A stretch of 43,693 bases of DNA, taken from NCBI GenBank assembly GCA_017451545.1, contig JAFTOB010000068.1, forward strand, positions 1-43,693, written 5' to 3'. Made by a program: the position numbers and the translations under genes. The notes under the pieces are model-generated. The model saw only the letters and a program-made list of their open reading frames with translations, was not told the DNA's origin and ran no database searches. The stretch is from Clostridia bacterium (lineage in GTDB: Bacteria > Bacillota > Clostridia > Oscillospirales > CAG-272). Of this stretch, positions 26,858-33,501 are shown one piece after another; within the stretch, counting starts at the first letter, position 1; each line of letters begins with the position of its first letter.

Positions 26858-26951
26858 TAGTAAAAATGTACAAAAGTAAGATACTTTTTTAACAATGTGC
26901 CGAAAGCATTAAAATTCTCAAATATTTTTCAAAAAATCGCGAAAAAAAGTA

Positions 26952-26980
26952 TTGACAAACGACAAAAGCTGTGATATAAT
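26952..26980 (+). promoter_or_regulatory. Promoter of the tRNA-Met/tRNA-Glu unit
   Basis: Perfect consensus TTGACA (26952-26957), 17-nt spacer, TATAAT (26975-26980) with TGTGA just before it. It lies 15 nt upstream of the mature tRNA-Met 5' end. Confidence 0.9.
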
Positions 26981-26994
26981 AGCAAAGCGCTTGT

Positions 26995-27071
26995 GGCGGA
27001 ATAGCTCAGCTGGCTAGAGCATCCGGTTCATACCCGGCAGGTCGTTGGTTCAAATCCGACTTCCGCTACCA
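26995..27071 (+). tRNA. tRNA-Met (CAT)
   Basis: 77 nt cloverleaf: acceptor GGCGGAA/TTCCGCT, D-stem GCTC/GAGC, anticodon loop TTCATAC (anticodon CAT), T-arm GTTGG-TTCAAAT-CCGAC, encoded CCA. Elongator type, since acceptor position 1 can form a G-U pair. A tRNA-Ile with lysidine-modified CAT is a less likely alternative. Confidence 0.93.
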
Positions 27072-27100
27072 AGAAAAAAAGCCTCGCGGCTTTTTTTCTT
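27071..27100 (+). terminator. Hairpin with T-run between tRNA-Met and tRNA-Glu
   Basis: 13-bp stem AAGAAAAAAAGCC, loop TCGC, complement ending TTTTTTTCTT. It looks like an intrinsic terminator, yet tRNA-Glu begins 4 nt later with no promoter of its own, so it must leak or act as a processing spacer. Confidence 0.75.
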
Positions 27101-27103
27101 AAA

Positions 27104-27178
27104 GGCCCGTTGGTCAAGCGGCTAAGACACGGCCCTTTCACGGCTGTAACATGGGTTCGATTCCCGTACGGGTCACCA
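27104..27178 (+). tRNA. tRNA-Glu (TTC)
   Basis: 75 nt. Acceptor GGCCCGT/ACGGGTC, anticodon stem CGGCC/GGCTG, loop CTTTCAC (anticodon TTC), T-arm ATGGG-TTCGATT-CCCGT, encoded CCA. Depends on read-through from the tRNA-Met promoter. Confidence 0.95.
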
Positions 27179-27227
27179 AAAAAGAGCAGGAGCACATTCG
27201 TGCTCCTGCTCTTTTTTGGTGACCCGT
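27168..27227. terminator. Terminator hairpin extending into tRNA-Glu acceptor end
   Basis: Positions 27168-27195 and 27200-27227 are perfect 28-nt inverted complements with loop ATTC. The outer 11 bp of the left arm are the 3' strand of the tRNA-Glu acceptor stem plus discriminator and CCA; the inner part (AAAAAAGAGCAGGAGCAC and its complement) is an ordinary intrinsic terminator with a T6 run. Confidence 0.9.
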
Positions 27228-27600
27228 CGGACGAACACAACGCGTGCTTTTAAGCTTAGCTTGCAACCAAGTAAAACTCCACCGCACGCGTATGGGTTCG
27301 AATACCCCGCCCGGAGATCTGAAAGCTCGCTTTCAAGGCGAAGGGCGTGGGTATCATCGCCACCGGCGATATTCCCGTACACAACCTTAATTTTTATGAC
27401 ACCGAATGGTGTGCTTTTTCGTTTTTGGTGACCCGTCGGACGAACGGGGCGCGTGCTTTTAGGTTTATCTGAAAACCAAGAAAAACCTCACCGCACGCGT
27501 ATGGGTTCGAATACCCCGCCCGGAGATCTGAAAGCTCGCTTTCAAGGCGAAGGGCGTGGGTATCATCGCCACCGGCGATATTCCTGTACGTAGCTTAAAG
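27213..27600 (+). repeat. Two tandem 209-nt tRNA-Glu-linked cassettes
   Basis: Occupies the 500-nt gene-free gap between tRNA-Glu and the rubredoxin gene. Period 209 nt; the cores 27280-27380 and 27489-27589 differ at one base in 101. Each unit starts with TTTTTGGTGACCCGTCGGAC (inverted tRNA acceptor end) and has a GCGTGC..GCACGC stem pair. It then has a T-arm half GGGTTCGAATACCCC, hairpins GAAAGC/GCTTTC and ATCGCC/GGCGAT, and ends in ATATTCCCGTAC, like the other half of the tRNA-Glu T-arm. Short open frames across it are not convincing genes. Confidence 0.85.
27399..27419 (+). terminator. Small terminator ending first tRNA-Glu cassette
   Basis: ACACC-GAAT-GGTGT stem-loop followed by GCTTTTT. 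The same ACACC-GAAT-GGTGT core is used in the tRNA-Lys terminator at 35833-35846. Confidence 0.6.
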
Positions 27601-27639
27601 TTTCAAAGCGCAGTCGAAAACTCCATACTCTCGCCCCAA

Positions 27640-27670
27640 CAAAAAGGCAGGGATCGCTCCCTGCCCTCTT
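27640..27670. terminator. Terminator between the cassettes and the rubredoxin gene
   Basis: GGCAGGGA-TCGC-TCCCTGCC with A5 on the left and CTCTTTTATT on the right; usable in both directions. Confidence 0.8.
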
Positions 27671-27673
27671 TTA

Positions 27674-27835
27674 TTATTCCGCCTCGGAGAAATTATCCTT
27701 GCCTACTCCGCAGAGGGGGCACTCGAAATCCTCGGGCAGATCCTCAAACTTTGTGCCGGGGGCGATTCCGTTATCGGGGTCGCCGACTGCCTCATCATAT
27801 TCCCAGCCACATACATCACATACGTATTTTTTCAT
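27674..27835 (-). CDS. Rubredoxin
   Basis: 53 aa, a full-length rubredoxin. Two metal knuckles are present: [11 protein letters not shown] near residues 4-14 and [12 protein letters not shown] near 37-48; between them lies the conserved [20 protein letters not shown]. Four cysteines hold one iron. It is a small cytoplasmic electron carrier, often supplying rubrerythrin, ferritin-like or flavodiiron proteins under oxidative stress. Start at 27835, because the ATG at 27841 is only 2 nt from the AAAGGA site whereas this one is 8 nt away. 35 nt downstream of the ferritin gene, so one operon. Confidence 0.96.
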   Translation of the reverse strand: MKKYVCDVCGWEYDEAVGDPDNGIAPGTKFEDLPEDFECPLCGVGKDNFSEAE

Positions 27836-27870
27836 TTTCATATTCCTTTCTTATTGTTAAAATGTACTTA

Positions 27871-28383
27871 TCAGAGCACCAGCGAGGGCGCGGTGTATAC
27901 TCTTGCCGCCAGTTCCTGGTTAAGCATATAGAGACTTCTCGGATCGCTGCCGAAGAGCTCCATCTTGGTGATCATATCGTTGGCGTTGGTCTCCTCCTCA
28001 CCCTGCTCCTTGACGAACCAATCGAGGAACTGCATTGTGCGGAAGTCCTTGACGTCGTAAGCCGCAGCGTATATGTCGTTGATCAGCGAGGTCACGTACT
28101 CCTCGTGCTCAAGGCCTGCCTTCAGGACGTCCATATGGCACTCGAAGGTCTTATCGGGCTTGGCTATTGCCTCCAAAGTTACGGGCTGACTTTCATTCTG
28201 CAGGTACTGGTAGAAGAGCATTGCGTGGTCGCGCTCCTCCTGTGCCTGGATCATATACCAATTTGCGAAGCCGTCGAGGCCCTTCGCCTTGAAATAATTT
28301 GAAAAATCGAGGTAGAGATATGCCGAGTAAAATTCCTTGTTTATCTGCTGATTGAGAAGCTCGTGTACTTTTGCGTTCATCAT
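27871..28383 (-). CDS. Ferritin (non-haem, FtnA type)
   Basis: 170 aa, typical for bacterial ferritin. The four-helix bundle has ferroxidase ligands in NKEFYSAYLYLDFSNYF (Glu near 17), AQEERDHAMLFYQYL (Glu and His near 50-53), EHEEYVTSLIND and FVKEQGEEETNAND. No haem-binding Met of bacterioferritin is apparent. It oxidises and stores iron in the cytoplasm and protects from peroxide. AGGAG lies 8 nt before the first of two adjacent ATGs. Operon with rubredoxin; a CRP/FNR-like site sits in its promoter. Confidence 0.95.
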   Translation of the reverse strand: MMNAKVHELLNQQINKEFYSAYLYLDFSNYFKAKGLDGFANWYMIQAQEERDHAMLFYQYLQNESQPVTLEAIAKPDKTFECHMDVLKAGLEHEEYVTSLINDIYAAAYDVKDFRTMQFLDWFVKEQGEEETNANDMITKMELFGSDPRSLYMLNQELAARVYTAPSLVL

Positions 28384-28415
28384 TGTTTTATCTCCTTTTC
28401 CTTTGTTGTGATCAT

Positions 28416-28458
28416 AGTATACCACTTTTTAGACAATAAAATTGTGATATTTATCACA
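28416..28458 (-). promoter_or_regulatory. Ferritin promoter with CRP/FNR-type site
   Basis: Minus-strand extended -10 TGG-TATACT (box 28421-28416) with no good -35 at 17 nt. TGTGATATTTATCACA (28443-28458) is a perfect TGTGA-N6-TCACA palindrome, centred about 41.5 nt upstream of the expected start, where class II CRP/FNR activators bind. Confidence 0.65.
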
Positions 28459-28474
28459 TTTTTGAAATTTTTTC

Positions 28475-28508
28475 AAAAAAAATACAGCCGACCCCGTGGG
28501 GTCGGCTG
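28475..28508 (-). terminator. Intrinsic terminator after the lipoprotein gene
   Basis: 11-bp stem CAGCCGACCCC with 2-nt loop. On the minus strand it is followed by TATTTTTTTT. Confidence 0.88.
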
Positions 28509-28510
28509 CT

Positions 28511-28626
28511 TTTGTTTATAAGTTTTGATCAGTTGTTTATCGAATAGCAATCGGGGCAGATAACTATACCCGAAAGCTACTGAACCACACGCATCCTCGG
28601 GGTACATACCTCCGCAGACGGTGCAC
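28511..28626 (-). pseudogene. Possible relic of a zinc-ribbon reading frame
   Basis: Immediately beyond the lipoprotein stop, the minus strand encodes ECTVCGGMYPEDA in one frame and, after a +1 shift, VICPDCYSINN and a stop in another. Two CxxC knuckles of this spacing look like a small zinc ribbon broken by a frameshift and a TAG. No start or ribosome site is seen, so the call is weak. Confidence 0.3.
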
Positions 28627-30123
28627 TCACTCAATCGGAAGAATCTCCTCGGGCTGGTTGGGCTGAGCGACCAGGAAGAGCTGGAAAATGGGGCTCTCCA
28701 TGAGCTTCTCAAGATCGGCCTGTGTGATATCGAGAATATCCTTTGCGTTCTCGGGGATAGCGGGAGCGGTTGCGGTCTTATTGAAGGTGATGGCGGCACC
28801 GATGTCGATGGAAACGCCCATAGCACCTACGGAATCAAGGGTGATGGTTGCGGACTCACCGTTCTTCTTGATGCTACCCTTGAGGTTAGCGGAGATCTCC
28901 TGAGTGCTGTTCTCAATCTTACCGGCGATCTCGTCATACTCGCTGACAAAGCCGGTAATACCTGCCTTGAGCTCGAAGTTACCGCTCTTCTTATCGTAAG
29001 TATAGGTGACTTTGAGAATGTCGTAATCCCTTGCCAACTCGCCGAGAACACCTGCGGGAGCCTTAACGTTGAGCTTTGCGGTGTAGACCACGCTGTCGCC
29101 CTCGGTCTTCTTATCCATATCGAAGTATACGCCGAGAGTCTCGCCCTGGAACTCGACCTCAAGAGCTGCCTTGATGGCATCAGCGGAGAAGGTGACCTTA
29201 GCCTCGATCTCTGCCTTGCCGCCGGTGGTTGCTACAGAACCGAAGGAACCGTAAAGCTTAATGCTGCTGACGGCACCGGTCTTGACGCTGACGTTAATAT
29301 CGAGCTTCATGCTCAGGCCGAGCATATCGAAGGATGCGCCGATCTGAGGAAGGGACTCCTCGATCATTGCCTTGTTCTCATCGTCGGGCATATCCTTCAG
29401 TACTTCCTTTACGAGAGCCTCGATGGAATCACCGTCGATGACGTAGGAAATAACAACGGAATCATCGGATACGGTAACGGTCTGCTTCAGAGCGGAGATG
29501 TATCTGTTGATTCTCTTCTGATACTCCTCCATGGTCATATTGGCCTGACCCTCCAGCTGATCGAAGAAGGATTCCATCTCTCCGAGCATAGCGCTGTACA
29601 TTTCGACGAATTCCTCGCCGAGGAGCTCTGCAAGAGAGCTGTCTGCAAACTCCTTGTCGAAGTTGAAAACGTCTAACTTATAGGTGTCGCCGCCGATGGC
29701 GCTACCACCGATAGCCATAAGGCTGGTGGTGATGTAAAGCATTGCGGTGTACTCCTCGCCTGCTACGTTCAGCTTTGTGTCGGAAACGAGGGAGGAGAAA
29801 TCCTTGCCGAAGTAGAGGGTCTCGTCGATGCCGAGCTGGGGCATACCGGTCATTTCCTTAATGGCCTCGGTAGCCTCCCACTTGACGTTAACGGAGCCGC
29901 CGTTGAGTGCGCCTGCTACGATCTCGTCGATGCCTGCGTCGTCACTCATAAAGCCCTCTGTTGCCTTGTTAAAGGACTCGCCGAGATACTTTACGGGGTT
30001 TTTCTTGATATCCTCGGGGTTGACAGCTTCTACGGGAGTCTCGCCGTCTCCACAGGACGTGAAGACCACGGACATAGAAAGAAGCATTGCCATAGCGAGA
30101 ATTACGGACAGTAACTTTTTCAT
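28627..30123 (-). CDS. Uncharacterised secreted lipoprotein
   Basis: 498 aa. Signal peptide with a lipobox (LLSMSVVFTSC), so Cys24 should be lipidated and the protein anchored outside the membrane. The mature part is acidic and beta-rich with repeated amphipathic stretches (YKLDVFNFDKEFADSSL, AKVTFSADAIKAALEVEF, GVYFDMDKKTEGD). No recognised catalytic motif. GAGGT lies 7 nt upstream of ATG. Monocistronic, with its own promoter and terminator. It may belong to clostridial lipoprotein families of unknown function; I do not recognise it. Confidence 0.75.
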   Translation of the reverse strand: MKKLLSVILAMAMLLSMSVVFTSCGDGETPVEAVNPEDIKKNPVKYLGESFNKATEGFMSDDAGIDEIVAGALNGGSVNVKWEATEAIKEMTGMPQLGIDETLYFGKDFSSLVSDTKLNVAGEEYTAMLYITTSLMAIGGSAIGGDTYKLDVFNFDKEFADSSLAELLGEEFVEMYSAMLGEMESFFDQLEGQANMTMEEYQKRINRYISALKQTVTVSDDSVVISYVIDGDSIEALVKEVLKDMPDDENKAMIEESLPQIGASFDMLGLSMKLDINVSVKTGAVSSIKLYGSFGSVATTGGKAEIEAKVTFSADAIKAALEVEFQGETLGVYFDMDKKTEGDSVVYTAKLNVKAPAGVLGELARDYDILKVTYTYDKKSGNFELKAGITGFVSEYDEIAGKIENSTQEISANLKGSIKKNGESATITLDSVGAMGVSIDIGAAITFNKTATAPAIPENAKDILDITQADLEKLMESPIFQLFLVAQPNQPEEILPIE

Positions 30124-30167
30124 AATTTTTACCTCACTTTATTGTCAAATTTGTTTGGTTACTTAGT

Positions 30168-30196
30168 ATTATATCACATTAAGGGCGATTTGTCAA
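30168..30196 (-). promoter_or_regulatory. Promoter of the lipoprotein gene
   Basis: Minus strand TTGACA (30196-30191), 17-nt spacer, TATAAT (30173-30168) preceded by TGTGA. Confidence 0.88.
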
Positions 30197-30210
30197 TATA
30201 ATCTTATGAA

Positions 30211-30702
30211 TTATTGCTCCTTGCCGAAGAGCTTGGTGCGTATGGGCCATACGGCGGCCATAAGGATATATCCGAACAGTCCCGCCGAGATTATCTCACC
30301 TGCGCCCACGGTGACGAATATAAAAGGAAGGGCGTCGCCCACGTTATAGGCGTATTTTAGGACGAAGGGGATGATCAGCGTATTGGCGACGATGGGCGGC
30401 AGAGGCGCCAGCATACGGAATTTCCGCAGGGCTCTCGTGCCCAGCGCGCCGATAAGTGTGGCGGCTGTTCCGAAAACGATATCCAGCCAATTACAGCCCG
30501 ACACGAGGTTCGTGATCAGGCAGCCGACGGTCACGCCCGGCACGGCGGCGGGTGTGAAAACGGGCAGGATGCACAAAGCCTCGGACAGTCGGCATTGGAT
30601 AACGCCCGACGACATACCGAAGGCGGTGCTGATTAAGGCCAGGGCGACGTACATTGCCGCGATGATAGCGGCGTGGCAGGTGAACAGGGTCTTGCTTTTC
30701 AT
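30211..30702 (-). CDS. queT: Queuosine precursor transporter QueT
   Basis: 163-aa membrane protein of the QueT family (S-component of an energy-coupling factor transporter): AAIIAAMYVALALIS in the first helix, GVIQCRLSEALCILPVFTP, GVTVGCLITNLVSGCNWLDI with the typical GC(L/I)ixN motif, and FGTAATLIGALGT. QueT imports preQ1 or a related queuine precursor. This assignment is supported by the preQ1-I-like riboswitch in the leader. AAGGAG lies 8 nt before the ATG, and its sequence is part of the riboswitch tail. Confidence 0.92.
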   Translation of the reverse strand: MKSKTLFTCHAAIIAAMYVALALISTAFGMSSGVIQCRLSEALCILPVFTPAAVPGVTVGCLITNLVSGCNWLDIVFGTAATLIGALGTRALRKFRMLAPLPPIVANTLIIPFVLKYAYNVGDALPFIFVTVGAGEIISAGLFGYILMAAVWPIRTKLFGKEQ

Positions 30703-30710
30703 TTTTATTG

Positions 30711-30752
30711 CTCCTTAGTTTTGTTTTGAGTGAGGATGGTTACGAACTCACT
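30711..30752 (-). promoter_or_regulatory. preQ1-I riboswitch in the queT leader
   Basis: Read on the minus strand: stem GTGAG/CTCAC, loop TTCGTAACCATC with the conserved TAAC that contains the ligand-pairing C, then the A-rich tail CAAAACAAAACTAAGG that runs into the ribosome site. This is the compact H-type pseudoknot layout of class I preQ1 riboswitches, which act on translation. Ligand binding would sequester AAGGAG and lower queT expression. Confidence 0.78.
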
Positions 30753-30779
30753 TATTTGCCGCGTGTCTGCCATGACAAC

Positions 30780-30808
30780 ATTATATGCCCTGCCCCGCAA
30801 AAAATCAA
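30780..30808 (-). promoter_or_regulatory. Promoter of queT
   Basis: Minus strand TTGATT (30808-30803), 17-nt spacer, TATAAT (30785-30780). Confidence 0.75.
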
Positions 30809-30972
30809 GCAAATCCTGCTTGCGCCCTGTCAAGTGTCACTTGCATTTTTGCAAAAAGCCGCATAAAAACGCCGAAATACGTGCAAAACACCGCGTACGT
30901 ATTGAATTATACACCAATCGTCTCTTTTTGTCAAGCGCAAAAGCTACCTTGGAAAATCTTTTTAAATGGGGC

Positions 30973-31021
30973 TTGACAAGCGGCACACTGTGTGCTATAA
31001 TTATGATAGCACATTGTGTGC
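30973..31021 (+). promoter_or_regulatory. Promoter and double operator of the TetR-acyl-CoA synthetase operon
   Basis: TTGACA (30973-30978), 17-nt spacer, TATAAT (30996-31001). GCACACTGTGTGC (30983-30995) fills the spacer and GCACATTGTGTGC (31009-31021) covers the start site, 26 nt centre to centre. The half sites also form the exact inverted pair TGTGCTAT..ATAGCACA (30991-31013). Well placed for autorepression by the TetR product. Confidence 0.82.
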
Positions 31022-31063
31022 TGATACTCCGCGCGTGCGGATACACATGAAAGGAGGCTCAAT

Positions 31064-31657
31064 TTGGTTGAACAAAAGGATGCTGTCTCCATGATCAGCG
31101 ACGAAATGTCGGATAAGATCATTGAGGCCGCACGATGCATTGCCACAGAGGAGGGTGCCGAGGCTCTGACGGTCAGGAAGATCCTTGTCAGGCTTAATAT
31201 CACCAACCGCGTCTTTTACAACCGCTTCAAAAACATCAACGAAGTGCTTGAGATAGTCTACAAAAAGACGGTGCTCAAGATCCGTGAGAGCATTATGTCG
31301 GATTTTCGCGCCGACACCTGCGAGGAATTCTTCGATCACGTCAACGAGGTGCTGACAAATCTGCTCATTCTCTCCTACGAAGCGAAAAAGCAGCTCAATC
31401 AGTACGTTTTCCTCAACGACTCCATCTCCCCCATAAACTTTGAATGGTGGTACTCGGAGGTCAAAAAGCTTATCGAATACGCCAAGGAGCGCGGCTTCTT
31501 CAAGCCCGAGCTCGACTCCGACGTGCTCAGCTATTCCATCTGGTGCTTCTGCCGCGGATATAACGCCGACGCGCTCGGCCGCAATATTCCCCGCGACGTG
31601 GCCATTGAAAACTTCAAGTACAGCTTCGGATTTCTGCTTCAGGGCATGAAAGCCTAA
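31064..31657 (+). CDS. TetR-family transcriptional regulator
   Basis: 197 aa. N-terminal HTH: DKIIEAARCIATEEGAEALT, VRKILVRLNITNRVFYNRF and KNINEVLEIVYKK, matching TetR_N helices 1-4. The C-terminal ~130 residues are the helical ligand domain. The TTG start is fixed by an optimal AAAGGAGG 6 nt upstream. Followed after 34 nt by an acyl-CoA synthetase gene, so it probably senses a fatty acid or acyl-CoA (inference from context). Paired operators overlap its own promoter. Confidence 0.9.
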   Translation: MVEQKDAVSMISDEMSDKIIEAARCIATEEGAEALTVRKILVRLNITNRVFYNRFKNINEVLEIVYKKTVLKIRESIMSDFRADTCEEFFDHVNEVLTNLLILSYEAKKQLNQYVFLNDSISPINFEWWYSEVKKLIEYAKERGFFKPELDSDVLSYSIWCFCRGYNADALGRNIPRDVAIENFKYSFGFLLQGMKA

Positions 31658-31691
31658 AAAATTTATTACTATATTGAAAAGAGATTTGATT

Positions 31692-33386
31692 ATGAGTAAA
31701 GATCTTCTGCACGAAAGAAAAGATTTTGACACCGTCCGCCAGCTTATTGAATGGGCGGGTGATACCTATAACGAAAAGGCGGCATATTCCTTCCGCCGCA
31801 ACCCCAAGGATGACATTACCACCGTCTCCTTCACACAGCTCCGCGACGACGTTCGCGCCCTCGGCTCCTACCTGTTGTCGAAGGGCTTTGCGGGCAAGCA
31901 TTGCTCCATTATCGCAAAGTGCTGCTATGAGTGGGTAGTGGCTTATTTCGCCACCCTCTCCATCGGCGCCGTTCTCGTTCCTCTGGACCGTGACTGGGCA
32001 AAGGAGGACCTTGCCGACACCGTCGCCAAGGCGGATGCCAAGCTTCTCATCTGCGAGGAAGAGCTGAAGGAAAAGGCCGAGTTCATTGCCGAGAAGGTTC
32101 AGCTTGAGGCAGAGCCCGTATATCTGCTCACCAAGGAGCAGGGCGGCGGTCTGACCGCGCTTATCGAGGAGGGTCGCACCATCTATGCCGAGAATCCCGA
32201 TGCCTTCCATAATGCCGAGATCGATCCCGACAAGCTCTCGCTTCTCGTTTTCACCTCGGGAACCACCGGCAAGGGCAAGGGCGTTATGCTCTCCCAGACC
32301 GCTATCCTCACCGACCTTTCGTCGGTCATTCCCTATGTTGCCTTCCGCGAGAAGACTGTTGGCGTGCTTCCCCCTCACCACACCTACGGCTCGTCTGTTA
32401 TGTTCATCGGTCACGCAATGATCGGAACCGAGATCTATATTTCCAGCGGTCTGCGCTACGTTCAGCGCGAGATGAAGGAGCAGCGTCCCGGCCACCTTGT
32501 GCTGGTGCCCCTCTATCTTGAGACCTTCTACCGCAAGATCCAGGCCAACATCAAGGAAAAGGGCAAGGAGAAGCTGGTTCGCAAGATGATCAAGGTCAGC
32601 AATGCCCTGCGTAAGGTTGGAATCGACCTGCGCAAGAAGTTCTTCGGCGAGATCCGCGCGGCCTTCGGCGGTGAGGTCACAATGATCATTTCGGGCGGCG
32701 CGCCCATCAACCCCGAGATCCTCAGCTTCTTTGAGGCTATCGGTATTTCCACCCTCAACGGCTACGGCATCACCGAGTGCGCTCCCATCGTTGCCGTTAA
32801 CAGAACCAAGAATGTGGTTCCCGGCAGCGTCGGAAACATTCTTGATATTGATACCGTCAAAATCGACGAACCCAATGAGGACGGCGAGGGCGAGATCTGT
32901 GTCAAGGGCTCCAACGTTATGCTCGGCTACTACAAGGACGAGGAGGCCACCGCCGCGGCTATGACCGAGGACGGATATTTCCGCACCGGCGACTACGGCA
33001 AGGTCGACAAGAACGGCGTTCTTTACATTACGGGACGCAAAAAGAACCTGATCATCCTCTCCAACGGCAAGAACGTTTACCCCGAGGAGATCGAGAACGA
33101 GCTGATCGCCACCCCCGGTGTTCAGGATATTATCGTTTACGAGGGACAGAGCAAGCGCGGCATGGAGCATAACGCCATCGTTGCCGAGATCTTCCCCGAT
33201 GCCGATTATGTTTCGAAGAACGGCATCACCGACGTAAAGGCTCATCTGAAGCCCTATATCGATGCCTACAACAAGACCGCCGTCGCTTACAAGAAGATCG
33301 GCGTTTTGAAGGTCCGCACCGAGGACTTCCCCAAGAATACCCTGCGTAAGATCCAGAGATTCAAGCTGGATATGAGCATTGATTGA
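31692..33386 (+). CDS. Long-chain acyl-CoA synthetase / AMP-dependent ligase
   Basis: 564 aa of the ANL (AMP-forming) superfamily. P-loop-like TSGTTGKGKG at residues 188-197, NGYGITECAP near 360, the YFRTGDYGKVDKNG hinge region and GRKKNLIILSNGKNVYPEE of the C-terminal lid are all present. NTLRKIQRFKL at the end contains the adenylation Lys. It should activate a fatty acid to acyl-CoA in the cytoplasm. The ATG at 31692 is preferred over a TTG at 31674; the ribosome site is weak (AAAAGAG), suggesting modest translation. Second gene of the TetR operon. Confidence 0.9.
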   Translation: MSKDLLHERKDFDTVRQLIEWAGDTYNEKAAYSFRRNPKDDITTVSFTQLRDDVRALGSYLLSKGFAGKHCSIIAKCCYEWVVAYFATLSIGAVLVPLDRDWAKEDLADTVAKADAKLLICEEELKEKAEFIAEKVQLEAEPVYLLTKEQGGGLTALIEEGRTIYAENPDAFHNAEIDPDKLSLLVFTSGTTGKGKGVMLSQTAILTDLSSVIPYVAFREKTVGVLPPHHTYGSSVMFIGHAMIGTEIYISSGLRYVQREMKEQRPGHLVLVPLYLETFYRKIQANIKEKGKEKLVRKMIKVSNALRKVGIDLRKKFFGEIRAAFGGEVTMIISGGAPINPEILSFFEAIGISTLNGYGITECAPIVAVNRTKNVVPGSVGNILDIDTVKIDEPNEDGEGEICVKGSNVMLGYYKDEEATAAAMTEDGYFRTGDYGKVDKNGVLYITGRKKNLIILSNGKNVYPEEIENELIATPGVQDIIVYEGQSKRGMEHNAIVAEIFPDADYVSKNGITDVKAHLKPYIDAYNKTAVAYKKIGVLKVRTEDFPKNTLRKIQRFKLDMSID

Positions 33387-33397
33387 GTTTAATTTAT

Positions 33398-33434
33398 AAA
33401 ACGAACGGGCTGAAAGATCAGCCCGTTCGTTTTT
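33398..33434 (+). terminator. Intrinsic terminator of the acyl-CoA synthetase operon
   Basis: 16-bp stem AAAACGAACGGGCTGA, loop AAGA, then a T5 run. Confidence 0.9.
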
Positions 33435-33459
33435 CTGTTCACATTACGATTAAACCTAC

Positions 33460-33492
33460 GCAGCATCCGACGCAGGATGCGTCGGACGCTGC
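33460..33492. other. Strong GC-rich hairpin near the anti-sigma gene end
   Basis: GCAGC(A/G)TCCGACGCA stems around a short loop, 14-15 bp with one mismatch, without a proper T-run on either strand. It may be a 3' stabiliser for the minus-strand sigma operon. Confidence 0.5.
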
Positions 33493-33501
33493 CAAAAGCA
33501 A

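Noticed and set aside
27028-27240. Open frame antisense to tRNA-Met and tRNA-Glu encoding EVGFEPTTCRV and YGNRTHVTAVKG
   Set aside because: These peptides are the known translation artefacts of reverse-strand tRNA genes; no ribosome site is present.
27216-27431. Plus-strand open frame across the first tRNA-Glu cassette (and 27556-28302)
   Set aside because: It follows the repeat and crosses T-arm-like sequences and hairpins; there is no ribosome site, and the longer frame runs antisense through rubredoxin and ferritin.
31614-33245. 543-codon minus-strand open frame opposite the acyl-CoA synthetase gene
   Set aside because: Shadow frame; the plus strand carries the complete ANL motifs.
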